From assembly GCA_013176395.1 (NCBI GenBank), contig JABMLP010000006.1, positions 1,116,001 through 1,180,000 of the forward strand: 64,000 bases of DNA. The letters run 5' to 3'. Of the stretch, positions 1-11,470 are shown one piece after another. A program made the translations under genes and the position numbers. The number at the start of each line of letters is the position of its first letter. Position 1 is the stretch's first letter. The DNA comes from Venturia oleaginea. Its lineage: Eukaryota; Ascomycota; Dothideomycetes; Venturiales; Venturiaceae. Under the pieces are notes generated by a model. It did not search any database. It saw only the letters and a list, made by a program, of their open reading frames with translations, and had not been told where the DNA came from.

Positions 1-2489
1 TGGCTTCTTTTGGGGGACTATCCTTTGGTGGACTATCCTTTGGTGGACTGTCCTTTGGTGGACTGTCCTTTGGTGGACTGTCCTTTGGTGGACTGTCCTT
101 TGGTGGACTGTCCTTTGGTGGACTGTCCTTTGGTGGACTGTCCTTTGGTGGACTGTCCTTTGGTGGACTGTCCTTTGGTGGACTGTCCTTTGGTAGACTG
201 TCCTTTGGTGGACTGTCCTTTGGTGGACTGTCCTTTGGTGGACTGTCCTTTGGTGGACTGTCCTTTGGTGGACTGTCCTTTGGTGGACTGTCCTTTGGTG
301 GACTGTCTTTTGGTGGACTGGACGAAGAGGACTCAGACCCAGCCTCCTTGGGCGGGCTGACATCTTTGGGTGGGCTGGACGGAGATGGCCCGGCTCCGCC
401 CTCGGGCTTTGGAGGCGAAGATGAACTGGATGATCCTCCTTCAGCTTTAGGAGGAGCACTGCTGCCACTTTCACCTCCAATAGGCTTAGGGGGACTTTCG
501 GCTTTCGGGGCCGAGGAGCTTGCATCTGGAGGAGGACTTGAAGGCTTGGGAGCTTCAGCCGGTGAGTTTGACTCTCCGGGTCCAGGTCCAGCTTGTTTTG
601 GTTCGGCAGGCGGCGATTTGGGAGCACTCTCAAGAGGTGATTTTGGGGGCGCAGTGGTTGAACCTGGAACAGCCGAATCTGGCTTAGATGGAGAGCTGCT
701 ACCACCCTCACCACCGCTCTTGGGCTCAGGAGGAGATGACGATTTGGGAGCTTCAGACGGTGGTGATTTGGGCTCGGCAGGAGGGGAACCACTCGACTTC
801 GGCTCGCCTCCAGATCCCTTGGGGTTCGCAGGCGGTGCTGACGAAGAACCTCCCTCTGGCTTAGGAGGACTGTCTGGCTTTGGTTCTCCACCCGTTGATT
901 TAGGCTCGCTAGGTGGCATGCCTTTAGCCACTTCATACGGGCTAGAAGATCCGCCCTCTGGCTTGGGTGGGCTTTCGGACTTGGGAGGACTTCCGGACTT
1001 GGGAGGGCTTTCGGACTTGGGAGGACTATCTGGTTTGGGAGGACTATCTGGTTTGGGAGGACTATCTGGATTGGAAGGACTATCTGGCTTAGGAGGGCTT
1101 TCGGACTTGGGAGGACTTCCAGACTTGGGAGGTGAAGATACACCAGCTTCAGACGGTGGCCCAGAGCCTTTGGGGATACTTGACGGCGGTTCTCCTACAA
1201 GCTTAATCAGTCGTGCACCATTTCGAGAGAAGCGGTGTGAGATCGATTCGTATAAATTCTTGGCAAGCTCAAAATTGACTTTGCCAGGAAATTACTGCTC
1301 TTGGACTTGAAGATAATATTGCATCAAAGTGGAAGGGAACTGGCTGAACTTACCTGGTTTCGGAGCCTCTGGTGGCGAAACTTTCGGAGCTTCTGGTGGC
1401 GAACCTTTAGGAGCTTCTGGTAACGAACCTTTGGGGGCTTCTGGTGGTGAACCTTTAGGAGCTTCTGGTGGCGAACCTTTAGGAGCCTCTGGTGATGAAC
1501 TTTTAGGAGCCTCAGGTGGTGAACCTTTAGCTGCCTCAGGTGGCGAGCCCTTGGGTGCCCCTGATGGTGGCTCTTTCGGACTCGCAGGCGGTAGACTTGG
1601 GGGTGATTTTGGTGGGGTGGGCGAGCTTGGAGGTTTTGGCATCGGAATTGATGGCGTTTGAGGAGCAGGACTTGGTCCCAACTTCTGCCAAATCCATTCC
1701 ATACCCACCCCGGCAACAAAGGCTTCGACGAGTGTCCATTGGCCTTGTTGCCCGGCTGATTGTCGGTCCTTAATCATGCAGCTGCCGTCACCGTTTGGGC
1801 CTGTCAAGACAGAGAGGAGGCCTGACTTGCATTCCTCTGCACTACTTGGATCGTTGCAACATCCTGGGAACAGGATACACTTGGAGTCCGAGGCTCCTTC
1901 GGATGCATCCCATTTGTTGTGTCCTGTAGAAAATATATTAGAGCTGTGAGAGTACAGGTCATTGGATAAGCCTACCGGCTGCGGGCGAATTGATTGGTCT
2001 CACGCCTTGAAAGTAAACTTCCGTTGCAGCTTTCGTGCAGCCCTCATCGCCAGCGCAAAGTTCGATTATGCCTGATCTCAAGAGTTCATCCGCCTTCAAC
2101 TTGCTTTCCTCCGTGAAAGACTTGTATCTCTTCAGATTTCGGTATGCAAAGTCGTGGCGAGCGCAAGCGGGACGGAGGTCGATTTTGGGTTTGGCGCCCG
2201 GAGAGAAGAGAGTTCTGCTGTCTTGCCAGTAGTTAGGAGCACCGGTACAGCCATCAGTGCACCAATTGTAGCAGGGAGCGCGGCCGAGGGATTGGAAGTT
2301 CTTAGTCCAATCTGCGAGAGGGCCTGTGAGCATAGACTGGAGGTTTTCGAGATTACAGACGCCTGGTATATTGACTTGGTTCGTCATGTGGATAAATTTC
2401 GTTGCGACGAGTGTTTGGTTCGTCACCACGCTTGGTAGGACAGCGGCTGAGGCTGCCGTCGCGAGGACAAAAGCCAAGGTGTAGTGCAT
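1..2489 (-). CDS. Secreted fungal phospholipase A2 with giant Pro/Ser/Lys repeat tail (3' end off window)
   Basis: Model: complement(join(<1..1278, 1354..1923, 1976..2489)). Residues 1-16 form a signal peptide ([16 protein letters not shown]). The secreted catalytic domain carries the fungal PLA2 motif [13 protein letters not shown] with the His112-Asp113 dyad and cysteines at 45, 73, 77, 81 and 109. Further cysteines in exon 2 ([14 protein letters not shown]) belong to the same domain. The family hydrolyses the sn-2 acyl bond of phospholipids outside the cell. Most fungal members end after about 150-200 residues; this one continues into [12 protein letters not shown] repeats (exon 2), then SPPKP/SPPKS repeats and finally about 20 KDSPP units (exon 3), still open at base 1. 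Exon 1-2 splicing (GTAGGC...CTACAG) is secure. The second intron (1279-1353, GTAAGT...GGCAAAG) is chosen because it alone keeps the phase and avoids stops. Plus-strand ORFs over the tail are shadows of the repeat. Confidence 0.85.
16..315 (-). repeat. 15-nt minisatellite encoding (KDSPP)n, 20 copies
   Basis: Twenty nearly perfect 15-nt units (gactgtcctttggtg on the plus strand) in register with the coding frame, each encoding Lys-Asp-Ser-Pro-Pro on the minus strand. One unit at about 194 has a C-to-T change giving Leu. It is the distal part of the PLA2 tail. Confidence 0.97.
960..1132 (-). repeat. Coding repeats SPPKP/SPPKS inside PLA2 tail
   Basis: About ten degenerate 15-nt units (ggaggactatctggttt and variants) encode Ser-Pro-Pro-Lys-(Pro/Ser/Asp) units. 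A second block at 1368-1560 encodes PEAPKGSP (24-nt units). Both are in frame with the PLA2 coding sequence. Confidence 0.9.
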
Positions 2490-3379
2490 GCTGAATGGAT
2501 GGTACTGCCAAAGCTGTTGAGTAGATTGAACGAATGTATGAGTCCGATACGTGTTCCTCAGAACATCTGATGCTACGCGTGATACTTATCCCAACGTCAC
2601 TCATGGCTAACATGTGTTCTGCTTCTTCGAGGGCTGAGGAACTGCTGCTAAATGTAATATTGTTCTGACAGAAACAACAAGGGACCATTGGTTTGTTTGG
2701 AAGAAAGGTGAGATTTGGAAGGTTGACAAATACCTATACAGCTAGAACATGGCTAGAAGGCCGAGAAGCTATTTTGTTCCTGTTTCAAACACGCGTAACG
2801 AAAGGCTTGGATGCAGGGCGAATCACATATCTTCCAAATGTTCGCTGGCCCTGATAATAAACACCCTACGGCTCTCGTGCTGCAAATCTGAGGCCTAACA
2901 TGTGGGTACAGCCCATTTGATCGTTCGTAAAAGAAACAACGAGATGCGATGCTTGCGGGGTCCAAAAATACGAATAAACGGGGAAAACATGTTTCGATAT
3001 CAGCGCAATAGTCTCGAGGTGGTATAAATCCAGCATCGAGAATCGCTGCTCGACGTGTGCGCAATGCATCGAGCGGCTGCTTTCCTGAAGAATTGTACTC
3101 AAGATGATGGAACCGAAGGAGTCATGTCAGAAGGACGATGAGTGATGATGGGATGGAGGGAAAGGAGAGTTGGAGTTTGAGAGAATCAAGTTGAGGTCAG
3201 CCCCAGGCATCCTTTCATCCGATGTTCGGTCGAAACTCGGAGAATACCGTGTCACTGGATAGCGCGGTTGCGTGCCACCATGTTTAGTGCTTACGCGTCG
3301 ATATGACCTTCGCTCCCATCTCCCACACATGTCATTCCCATCACTTGCATCATAATCAAGTCACATCCCTCAGGCATCA
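2490..3379. other. Intergenic, divergent promoter region
   Basis: Lies between the divergently transcribed PLA2 (minus) and F-box (plus) genes. Short ORFs on both strands show no recognisable domain, signal peptide or splice pattern. I see no repeat or RNA gene here. Confidence 0.5.
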
Positions 3380-5518
3380 ATGGCATCCAGAAGAAGCACC
3401 CGTCTCCAACAACAGGACATTCCTGAGATCCAGCCGTCTGCTATAGTACCTAGCACCGAACAGAAACCGAAAACGCGTAGGCCAAAGCAGGAGACTGCTA
3501 CGAAGAAGAAAGCGATCAAATCGGCGGCCGGTAAGGTCAAAAAGGGGCCAACACTAGCTGAAGCTCGATCCACGTCCTCCGAAGATGCATTGTCATCCCT
3601 GACTCCAGAGCTTTTGTACATGGTCTTGGACAATGTAAGTCATGTTCTTTAATGCTGAATATCAGATTCTGCACAGATTCTACACATAATCGATGCGGGA
3701 TCCAAAGCCTGTCCTTGTCTCCATAGAAATGAGACTACCCTGTATTGATACAATCCAGATCAGAGATCCCGCAACCATTGGCAAACTGGCCAGAACATCG
3801 AAGCTGTACTATTCCATCATGATGCCTCTGCTTCACAAACGTCTTGCTGTTGCTGCCGCGTATCATGCACACATCACAAAATTGATCCGGGCGCTGGAAC
3901 CCCATCTCACCATAACACAGAAGAACCAGCTCAAGAAAGAAGGCAAGTATAAAGGTCAGCAAGAACGGTACTCGAATGACCTGGATGCCGATGAAGTACC
4001 TACTTGTGCGTCTTACGTGCAAAAAATGGTTGTTGGTTGGTCAGATCCAGGTAAAAAACATGAATACATCGTCCTCAGATACGTCGAAGAGGCCTTGAGA
4101 AATATGGTAAACCTGGAAATGTTGGACTTGTCTTTTCTCACCCCGTGGGTAACCTGCGTATCTATCAAGTTGGCTAGACTAACCAACCACAAGGGGAATG
4201 TCACGCAGCATCGCATCACTGAAAAGCCTGAAAGCCTTGCGATTGGTCTCGGCACAGAAGGCTCATACATGCGAATCCGTGGAACCACTTTCCAACATCA
4301 AGAACTTGAAGCATCTATGCTGGGAAAACGTTCACTATGATTACGGCTACAAAGAAAATGTTTTGCGGTCCTTGCTCCTCAACTCCTTGACTACGCTGCA
4401 GAGCTTGACGATCTGGTCAGGCACGTATGTGGCCAATTCCATGGAGGGACTATCAGACATTGTCGCCGAAGACGAAATTCCTGGTCAGAGAGAGTATCCT
4501 TTTGCAGCTTTGAAATCCTTGGAGTTGCGCGGAATATCCTTTGATGCTCGAATGGTTACGTTATTGCAGAGGGCACTAGACTTCATGGCACTGAGGGATC
4601 TCAGTATCGATGGACAAGAGCTCAATCTGCTTCTTTCACATCTCGCTGACCTGGCACGTCTGTCCTCCAACAAGAGAACGGAAATCCGTCTGAGAAGTCT
4701 GACATTAGACATGAACCTTCAAGATCGAGGAGCAAGAGCCGAACAGACTCGCCGCAGTATCAGCGCCGCATCTATCTTCCTGTCTTCTTTCGATACTTTG
4801 ACAAGCTTGGAGATCAAGAGCTTTCTGCACCACAAGACAACCACCATCGAACCACTAACCACACATGCGTTGATACAAGCAATAATCAAGCACGAGAACC
4901 TCCGAACGCTGAAATTCTCTTATCCAGGAACGAGCGATGAAATCAGAGTTGTGTTCTTAGGCGCAAGCTCGATGGCAGCCATCATCGACAGCTGTCCACA
5001 TTTGAGAGAGCTCGAATTCGCACCCCAGGAATCGGAAATCGTGAGTTTCCCCCCTCTCCTAGGAGCAGTCCAGTGACCAACCGTGACCTAAGCTAAACCA
5101 CTTACACGCCTTTCAGGAAGCCATCGGACAAGCAATTTCCCAAAGCAACAACCTCACCTCCCTCAAGCTCTTCCCATACGACAGCTACCTCACCTATCCC
5201 AAGCCAGAAAACTGCGGCATCACCATCTTAAATGCAATCGTCGACGCCTATTTATCTCGTGATCTGGTACACAACTCGAAGCCCTTCATTTGGGAGAGCC
5301 ACTTCAAACTCAAAAAGATCTCTGTCTCCCACCCAGTATGGGAGATTGCTTCGCAATTCGGCAAGCCAAAGAAAGGCATGAAGAAGGCGGAAAGCATGCG
5401 AAGTAGTGATGGGACACGCGAGGTCATGTTCAGAGATGTTACTGGTGTGGCCTTCCAAGGTGACAAATACGCTCCAAGCTTTGAGTGGATGGACAAGGTG
5501 GAAATTGAAAAGTCGTGA
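3380..5518 (+). CDS. F-box / leucine-rich-repeat-like protein
   Basis: Model: join(3380..3634, 3759..4144, 4194..5040, 5117..5518), 629 residues, all phases consistent. The N-terminus is basic and Lys/Arg-rich, with a nuclear-signal look (RRSTRLQQQ, KTRRPKQETATKKK). Joining exons 1 and 2 makes an F-box-like segment at about residues 75-115: SLTPELLYMVLDN followed by IRDPATIGKLARTSKLYYSI. The rest is irregular LRR-like, with repeated L..L.L units such as LKSLELRGISF and LTSLEIKSFL. Family knowledge: such proteins act as substrate adaptors of SCF ubiquitin ligases. The target cannot be read from sequence. Introns have good donors (GTAAGT, GTGAGT) and a GACTAAC branch point in intron 2. The intron 1 acceptor (TCCAG at 3758) was picked by phase and F-box continuity. 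Confidence 0.82.
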
Positions 5519-6900
5519 ACGCTCCGACAAACTGTGTGGTTACCTGTCTAATGCCCAGCTGGCCTTTTATCGCCTTCACATTCATACTCTGCTACACCCT
5601 GATCTGACGTGCGTTTCCAATTTCGCAACCACGAAAAAGGAAATCGCCATAATGTGACTTATGAGATCTTGAGGGGTGTGAATGCTAGTAGTCAGTGGAG
5701 GAACGTGCTAGCAGGTATGAAATTGAGGGGTTGTGGGGTGAGGCCGAAGTTAACCTTTGCGGAGAGAGGGAGGGGCCAGAGTTGTAGTGTGCAGCTGGGG
5801 GTGTGCTACTAATTCGATAAGTAGCCTACTTATAGTTAACGCTTTCCTCGAGTTATAGAAATCAATTATAGAAGGGCTAGGTTTACTAGAAATATCTATA
5901 TACCCTTGCTCTTGCTGTTACTCTACGTCGAGTAGCTTACTAACAGTCGTAATTAGACGTGGCGGTATATCATATAGCAGTCGTAGTAAAGAAAGCGATT
6001 CGTACTTTAAAACCACAATACTCATTTCTCTAAAGTGGAGCTGACCCATCTTCGGCTACGGGGTGGAAGATTCTTCAATATTTGGTTTGGCAGCCTCATC
6101 AAGTCGGGGAATGTCACGGCAGCGATAGGATGTATAGAATGAACTAGGGTTTTAAGAACCGAGTGTGATAATAGAATTTACGGTAGAGAGCGAGTTACTA
6201 CGAGGGCGCGAAGATATCGCGCCTTAGCCACAATGTGGCTAAGCAGATACGCCCGAGCCATGAAGTAACGTGACGGCAAAGGAGCCATGCCGTGCCGTCA
6301 CACTCCGGTCCTGATGCTCCCAATTCTCTGTTCCGGGTCCGGTGTTGTCCAGATTCCGAGTTTGCCATTGTTGTTGTAAATCCAGGTTCCAGGATTTTTA
6401 CAACACCAGGATCCAATATACCAAGCATCGTGAGGACCCAAACATTGCGAGTCCAGGTGAGGGCGTAGTAACGGACACGGCGCGCCCTGGTAACGCGCCG
6501 TTAATAAATAAACAACTTCCACCCCAATCTCTCCTCCCTCAGTCACCTCACAACAATCTTCAGTCCACACCTCCTCTTCTCTCCTCAGTCCCTCCTCAAG
6601 AGCCTTATCGCACCTTCAGCTCTCCAACGCTTCAGTTCTATATTCAACCGTCCTACTTCGTCTCACCTCGCTCCTCATCCTGTCCAATAATACCTCCTAA
6701 AGCTACTCTACAACACGCCAAAAACCGCGAACATCGAGCACCCGGTCCACCTGCTCCCCTATGACCTCTGTCTGGTTAGCTGGAGTTCGTACTGATAGAC
6801 GGTGTTCGTACCGTCCATGGCCCGGGAATTCCGCTCATCTCTCACTTCAGCTTGTCCCCCTTTCCGTCCGTAGTCTCTGCTCGTCCCCCTCCTATCCTGT
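5519..6900. other. Gene-free stretch with clustered inverted repeats
   Basis: No coding region supported. 5820-6180 is AT-rich. 6205-6301 and 6478-6500 hold short perfect inverted repeats (separate entry). 6530-6900 is C/T-rich. It may be old transposon 3' sequence adjoining the LINE that ends at about 6908, but no repeat boundary is visible. Confidence 0.5.
6205..6301. repeat. Three adjacent perfect inverted repeats
   Basis: GGCGCG/CGCGCC (6205-6223), TTAGCCACA/TGTGGCTAA (6224-6242) and GTGACGGCA/TGCCGTCAC (6270-6301). A fourth, CGGCGCG/CGCGCCG, lies at 6478-6500. All are exact matches read directly from the sequence. Function unknown. Confidence 0.85.
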
Positions 6901-6907
6901 GTCTACT

Positions 6908-8198
6908 CACTCAACTCTCCCCCAGGCGCGGCGCCGCGGAGAAGTTTGACCTGTCCTCTTTTTGTGCGTTGTTTGCCACGGTAAGATAGGGCAGGAAATT
7001 ATTGTCGAGCATCCACCTAGCAGCAGCCTTGCATCCCTTATTGGTATTGAGTGACGTACGTATCGATGGTGTAACAGTTTCGCTCCTCAGATGGTCTCTA
7101 TTGTATCTGGGGCAGAAGTCGAATACATGGGTTAGTGTCTGGTGTCGCCATCCACGCGCGCATTCCGGGGTTATCCCTGGCACATGTATCGCTGCCAGCC
7201 AGGACCGGAGTCCCAATACCTCTGTTCTCATCAAAAACACCGCTGTAGCTTCAAGTTTCGTGAGGCCATCCTACAGTCCCAGTGTCTCGTCCTCCCACTC
7301 CTTAGACCAAGTCGCGCCGGCCTTGTTCCTTCTCTTCTCCTCCCACCTTGCCCTCCATATCTCCTCCAGCAGCGAGGAGATTTGGAAGACAGCCTATATT
7401 TATGCAGGTTTCCCCCCCTTCGAGCTCTCTTTCTCCTATTTTCGGCTCCCGGTTCCTCAGCGTCGGGCCTTCCTCGCTCCCTTCTTGACCTGGCAATGGC
7501 CCGTCTCTGGTTGTAGGGTCCCACTTCATGTGTAGGTCTCCCTAGCGTTGGTCTTGGCTCTGGCTTCGGTTCTCCATAGTATAAGTTGGGTAGCTCTGCG
7601 GGAGCATACTGAGGCATTTCGTTGGACTGCTTCTCCCGTAGTGCTATTCTAGCAGCTCCCATCTCTGCCGGTATCTCTGGTCGCCGGAGAAGTACCCTGG
7701 ATCTTCCTCTCCTTCTTCTCCCCCTTGGTGGTGGGGGGACAGCCTCCATGTTCTTCCACATGAGTTCAACCGTGTGTTGTATCTCTTTTTCCACCGGATG
7801 GTCCTTTACCGCTCCCACTCGTTCCAGGACGAGCTGCTCCACGTATAGGTCCATCGGCTGGACCGACGTCTCCCTTTCCAGCGCAACAACGGGGGTTCGC
7901 CTGTAGCCCCTGGTTACCTTCCTAAGGCAGTCCCTCTGGACTCTTGCCAATCGCTCCATGTGCGGTGCCCGCGTAACACCTCCAGCTCGGTCATTGCATC
8001 CTCACGCCTGGATCCCATATAGGAGGTTTGGTCTTACCACTGCTATATAAATGAGTCTGGACTTCCGCAACGATCGTCCAAATATTCCGGCTACCAGCCG
8101 CCCCATTGCTCCCATAGCTGCCCTGGCCTTGCCGATGGCCCTGTTCATATGGGACTCCCAACTCAACGACGGATCGAACCAGATCCCGAGCATAATCT
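6908..8198 (-). mobile_element. 5'-truncated LINE (non-LTR retrotransposon) remnant, Tad/I-like
   Basis: The minus strand encodes the end of a LINE ORF2. Read from 8193 it begins with the RT thumb region (LGIWFDPSLSWESHMNRAIG, then LYGIQA), continues through VQRDCLRKVTRGYRRTP and ALERETSVQPMDLYVEQL, and ends with the Cys-His knuckle common in fungal LINEs (VPGITPECARGWRHQTLTHV...CP). An in-frame TGA at about 8011 stands where Trp follows LYGIQA in relatives, so a TGG-to-TGA change is likely. A frameshift near 7240 separates the knuckle frame from the rest. The catalytic RT core is missing because the copy is truncated at about 8198. Confidence 0.85.
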
Positions 8199-8788
8199 AA
8201 TAATTAATGGCGGCGACGACGAACGTGAACCACTTAGTCGTCTAATCTAGTTAAACAGGGTCGGGAAAGGCTTCAATAGTTTTAGTAACTTTAAGACAAA
8301 GTTACGGGAGGAAGGACTTCTACTTGTTCATACTAGACTTCTCCCAGGCAGGAATTAATCCATCTGATAATCTTAGCCAACTGTAAACCATGAATCGAAG
8401 TGCTCCTGCTATTTCTAATATCGTATAGTCGCTCCAGCAAAACGTATGGGGCCACATTGGAAGATCGAACACTAGACTACCCGCAATTTGACCCTTAACA
8501 CTCTTCCTAACATGAGAAACACTTTCGTAAATTCTTCTCGCACATCGGGATATTCGGAAGGCACGCCCATGCCAATTACAGGCGATGCTCTCCACGTTGG
8601 TGGAACAAATGCAAGCCCCTCCGGAGCCGTGCCCAGAGATTCAGTGTATAGTGGCGGACTCATGACGGCGGTGATGTGAAGGAACTGCTCAGAATATGGC
8701 GGTTTGTTGTCTTTTTCGCGATGGGGGGCGGCGGCTCATCGCGCTGACCTGATGAGTCCGCTATAGACCTTCTTTCATGTCTCTCTCG
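8199..8788. other. Intergenic, no supported feature
   Basis: Between the LINE truncation point and the stop codon of the DUF3176 gene. Short ORFs on both strands without recognisable content. Confidence 0.5.
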
Positions 8789-10738
8789 CTAGGCCCTCTT
8801 CAGCTTCAGGAACCCTTCGTCGTTCTCTGCAAGCGTAACCTGCATGTTCTTGGCCATTCTGTCCAGTGCCCCTATGGATTCATGACCTTGAACCATGAGC
8901 TCATCATCGTGCCACCCATCTAAACCATGAACTAGAGAAGCGACAGCAGAGCTCTTCCAAAGTGGTGTCCTACCACTCATAATGATGGATGAGAACAGCA
9001 AAAGCGCAGCAAGGATTGTCTCGAGAAGAGGCAGAATCAACCACGGCCATCTGACCTTAACATATGTCTCTTTTACCCGCACTTCCCCTCGCATCATTGT
9101 GGCGTTGAGATTGTCCTGCGATTGACTCCTAATCTGACTCGTAACTGTCACTGCGATGTCGTCGATGATCTTGGATATATTGCTGTTGTAGAGGTAGCCG
9201 CCGAAATCGAGCATAGAACCTGAGGTGTCGACACGTTTCACTGAGATTTGCTTTAGCTTGGTAGCATTGTTGATCAGGCCGGTGATGAAATCCCACATGA
9301 CGTTGTGCGATTGAAGCGTGACTTTGAATCTCATGCCAGTGGAAGTGGCCTTGAGCTCCAGCATTGTGGTCCCTTGGTTATCTTCTCTTGCGTTGACGCT
9401 AGTGAGATACTCGGAGGTGGAATCATTTCTTTCAATTCTACCAGATGAAGCGGTGACATTGGAAAAAGTTCTTGCACACCAATCTATCTCACAATGTTCG
9501 ATCTCGACTGGAGGGGCGTTGGCCGTCGCATTCTTTGACACCCCTATGATGGCATCGCGGGGTACCTTGACAGTGATGATGCCCCGCGTGCCATCAGAAC
9601 CGAAACTTTTGAACAGCATACTCGAGTTGTAAGGTTCCGCGAGTTGAGGATCGTAAACCATTTGAAAGCCTGGTCCAAAAACATCGGATGATTCAACCCC
9701 GGGCACGTCGTAGTCGCATAAGATGGTACCAGATGCTCGGTATGGCATGGAGCAGTTGTACATGACAGATCTTGTGACTGTTTCACATTGACCGCAAATC
9801 CCAAGTGTGGTGAAAGGAGGCCATGAACACGAATCCGCTTCCTTGGGGCACTCGAAATCAGGTACCGACACACGACCAACGATGCCATTGACTATTGCAG
9901 TCTGAAATCGCAACAAGTCGGGATTGTTCGCTATCAGGTTGGTAGTTCCGGTTGATTTGAGACCACTAGTGTAATAGACATCGGCCTTACCAAGCGTGGC
10001 AGTCAAGTTGTGGGCTGGCTCTATTCGCGTGGGAAAATCGAGGATTTGTTGAGCCGTAGGCTCAATACCCAGCGCAACGATGGTGATAAAGGCTCCGATG
10101 CAGGCTAAGATGGCCTTGCCTCTTGTCCCGCAAATCAGTACGAATGCACCCCATGGTCCACGACTAGCTTCGTCAAATTCCTGAAACCGGACTAGGGGTC
10201 GGGCCCTTTCGAAGTACAGCCATTTGAGCTGAGAGATTGACTCTGCTACAGCGAGTAGCATTGCAGTCTTTCCAACGGTGGTGAGTACAGCAATCAGAGA
10301 GTTTGGCTGTATTGAAAAATGCCACCTCGCCAAGGGCTTGTCTTGAACCTCTACCAGCACAACGATGATGAGTAGCATGCTTGTCATACTGAGAAAAGCG
10401 GCTCCAATCTCCCACCACCACCACCATGAAGAGATCCACGAACCACGAAGTTGCTGCCTTGTCCTCAAGGGAGGCCTTGGGTTCGCTGAAGAGAGGCTGA
10501 CGCTTGTGGTGGAATGTGAGGTTGCGGGTGTGACGATGTTCGTAGCATTGCCAGCGCTCGCCGTTGAGGCTCCAGAAATTGACATATCCGTCTGTTGCGA
10601 GCTAGGCTGACTTGATGGGACGTTTGTTTGAAGGTGGGCGTCCAAGGAAGGTCGTAGAGTATAAGACGCTGATGCAGGGGAGACGGGATCAAGATCAATG
10701 CTTGGCGTCGCTTGAGTGTTTCCAACTGGATGGTACAT
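8789..10738 (-). CDS. DUF3176 family membrane protein
   Basis: Uninterrupted 649-residue frame with ATG at 10738. A Ser/Thr-rich cytosolic N-terminus of about 95 residues precedes the family signature: SWISSWWWWWEIGAAFLSM and its membrane helix (about 105-130), a second helix (about 145-170) followed by QLKWLYFERARPLVRFQEFD, then a third helix (about 208-226). A large extracellular domain (about 230-570) carries many N-glycosylation sites and cysteines. A C-terminal helix (WLILPLLETILAALLLFSS) is followed by PLWKSSAVASLVHGL. This architecture is that of the fungal DUF3176 family, whose biochemical role is not established. The run of five Trp codons comes from a (TGG)n tract at about 10411-10428. 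Assignment by motif is strong; the function is unknown. Confidence 0.9.
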   Translation of the reverse strand: MYHPVGNTQATPSIDLDPVSPASASYTLRPSLDAHLQTNVPSSQPSSQQTDMSISGASTASAGNATNIVTPATSHSTTSVSLSSANPRPPLRTRQQLRGSWISSWWWWWEIGAAFLSMTSMLLIIVVLVEVQDKPLARWHFSIQPNSLIAVLTTVGKTAMLLAVAESISQLKWLYFERARPLVRFQEFDEASRGPWGAFVLICGTRGKAILACIGAFITIVALGIEPTAQQILDFPTRIEPAHNLTATLGKADVYYTSGLKSTGTTNLIANNPDLLRFQTAIVNGIVGRVSVPDFECPKEADSCSWPPFTTLGICGQCETVTRSVMYNCSMPYRASGTILCDYDVPGVESSDVFGPGFQMVYDPQLAEPYNSSMLFKSFGSDGTRGIITVKVPRDAIIGVSKNATANAPPVEIEHCEIDWCARTFSNVTASSGRIERNDSTSEYLTSVNAREDNQGTTMLELKATSTGMRFKVTLQSHNVMWDFITGLINNATKLKQISVKRVDTSGSMLDFGGYLYNSNISKIIDDIAVTVTSQIRSQSQDNLNATMMRGEVRVKETYVKVRWPWLILPLLETILAALLLFSSIIMSGRTPLWKSSAVASLVHGLDGWHDDELMVQGHESIGALDRMAKNMQVTLAENDEGFLKLKRA

Positions 10739-11470
10739 AGTTGATAATCTGAAGTTGGAGAGAAGTCAAGGCATCAATGGGGAGAAGGCCATCGGGGTTG
10801 GACTCTAGTAAATAGGCTTGCGAACGAGGCATAGAGCGAGGAATATTGCTTACCGCTCCGCCTCCCTCTGAGGGCCAATGATCGGAGTAGGTGTGTCTGG
10901 TTGCCTTACACGGCTGTATGGATATGCGCTCCGGTACGGGACGAGCCAATGGTTCTCTGGGTGTGAGGCCGCATCAGGTCTCCGCCACAAACTTATGCAA
11001 GAAGCTGAATGGTCTGCGATAAGCGACATAGTTTAGTTGACGGCAATCAGACCAGGCTATTCAGCGTTCCATAGCTTTGTATTTCGAGCCATGTTTGCTT
11101 TAGTGAATTTGTCAATGGGGACTTGGTGGTTGAAGATGGAATCGTTCATTCCTACCACTTGGGAATTTATCAAACGCCAAGTGTTTCGGGTCACGTGAAC
11201 GCCGTCATCTACAATCCCAAGAGTGCTACACCAGTATGATGCCGACGACAATGTTAGCTCAACAAGTATGCCTGGAAATACTAGTGACAAAACGGGCAGA
11301 TTTGTGGTAAGAGGTAACCACACACGATACGACACTTGCGGTGACTATCTTTTTCCCTCGGTGGAACTGATGTAGAGGTGTCTTAGTGACGGAACATTCC
11401 TATCCAGGCAATGGTCAATCGAAATTGATGACAACTACTGGTAGCTGACTCCAAAAACGTCAATTCTTGG
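10739..11470. other. Intergenic, promoter side of the DUF3176 gene
   Basis: Only short unsupported ORFs. No repeat recognised until the MITE at 11471. Confidence 0.5.

Noticed and set aside
10..1310. Long plus-strand open frames (116 and 320 codons) over the repeat region
   Set aside because: They are antisense to the PLA2 tail; codon-register repeats keep all frames free of stops. The minus strand carries the signal peptide, domain and splice sites.
8749..8775. CTGATGAGTCCG, the core start of a hammerhead ribozyme
   Set aside because: No stem II closing followed by GAAA and no matching stems I/III around it; chance match.
10411..10434. Plus-strand run of six His codons
   Set aside because: Shadow of the (TGG)n Trp run in the DUF3176 gene.
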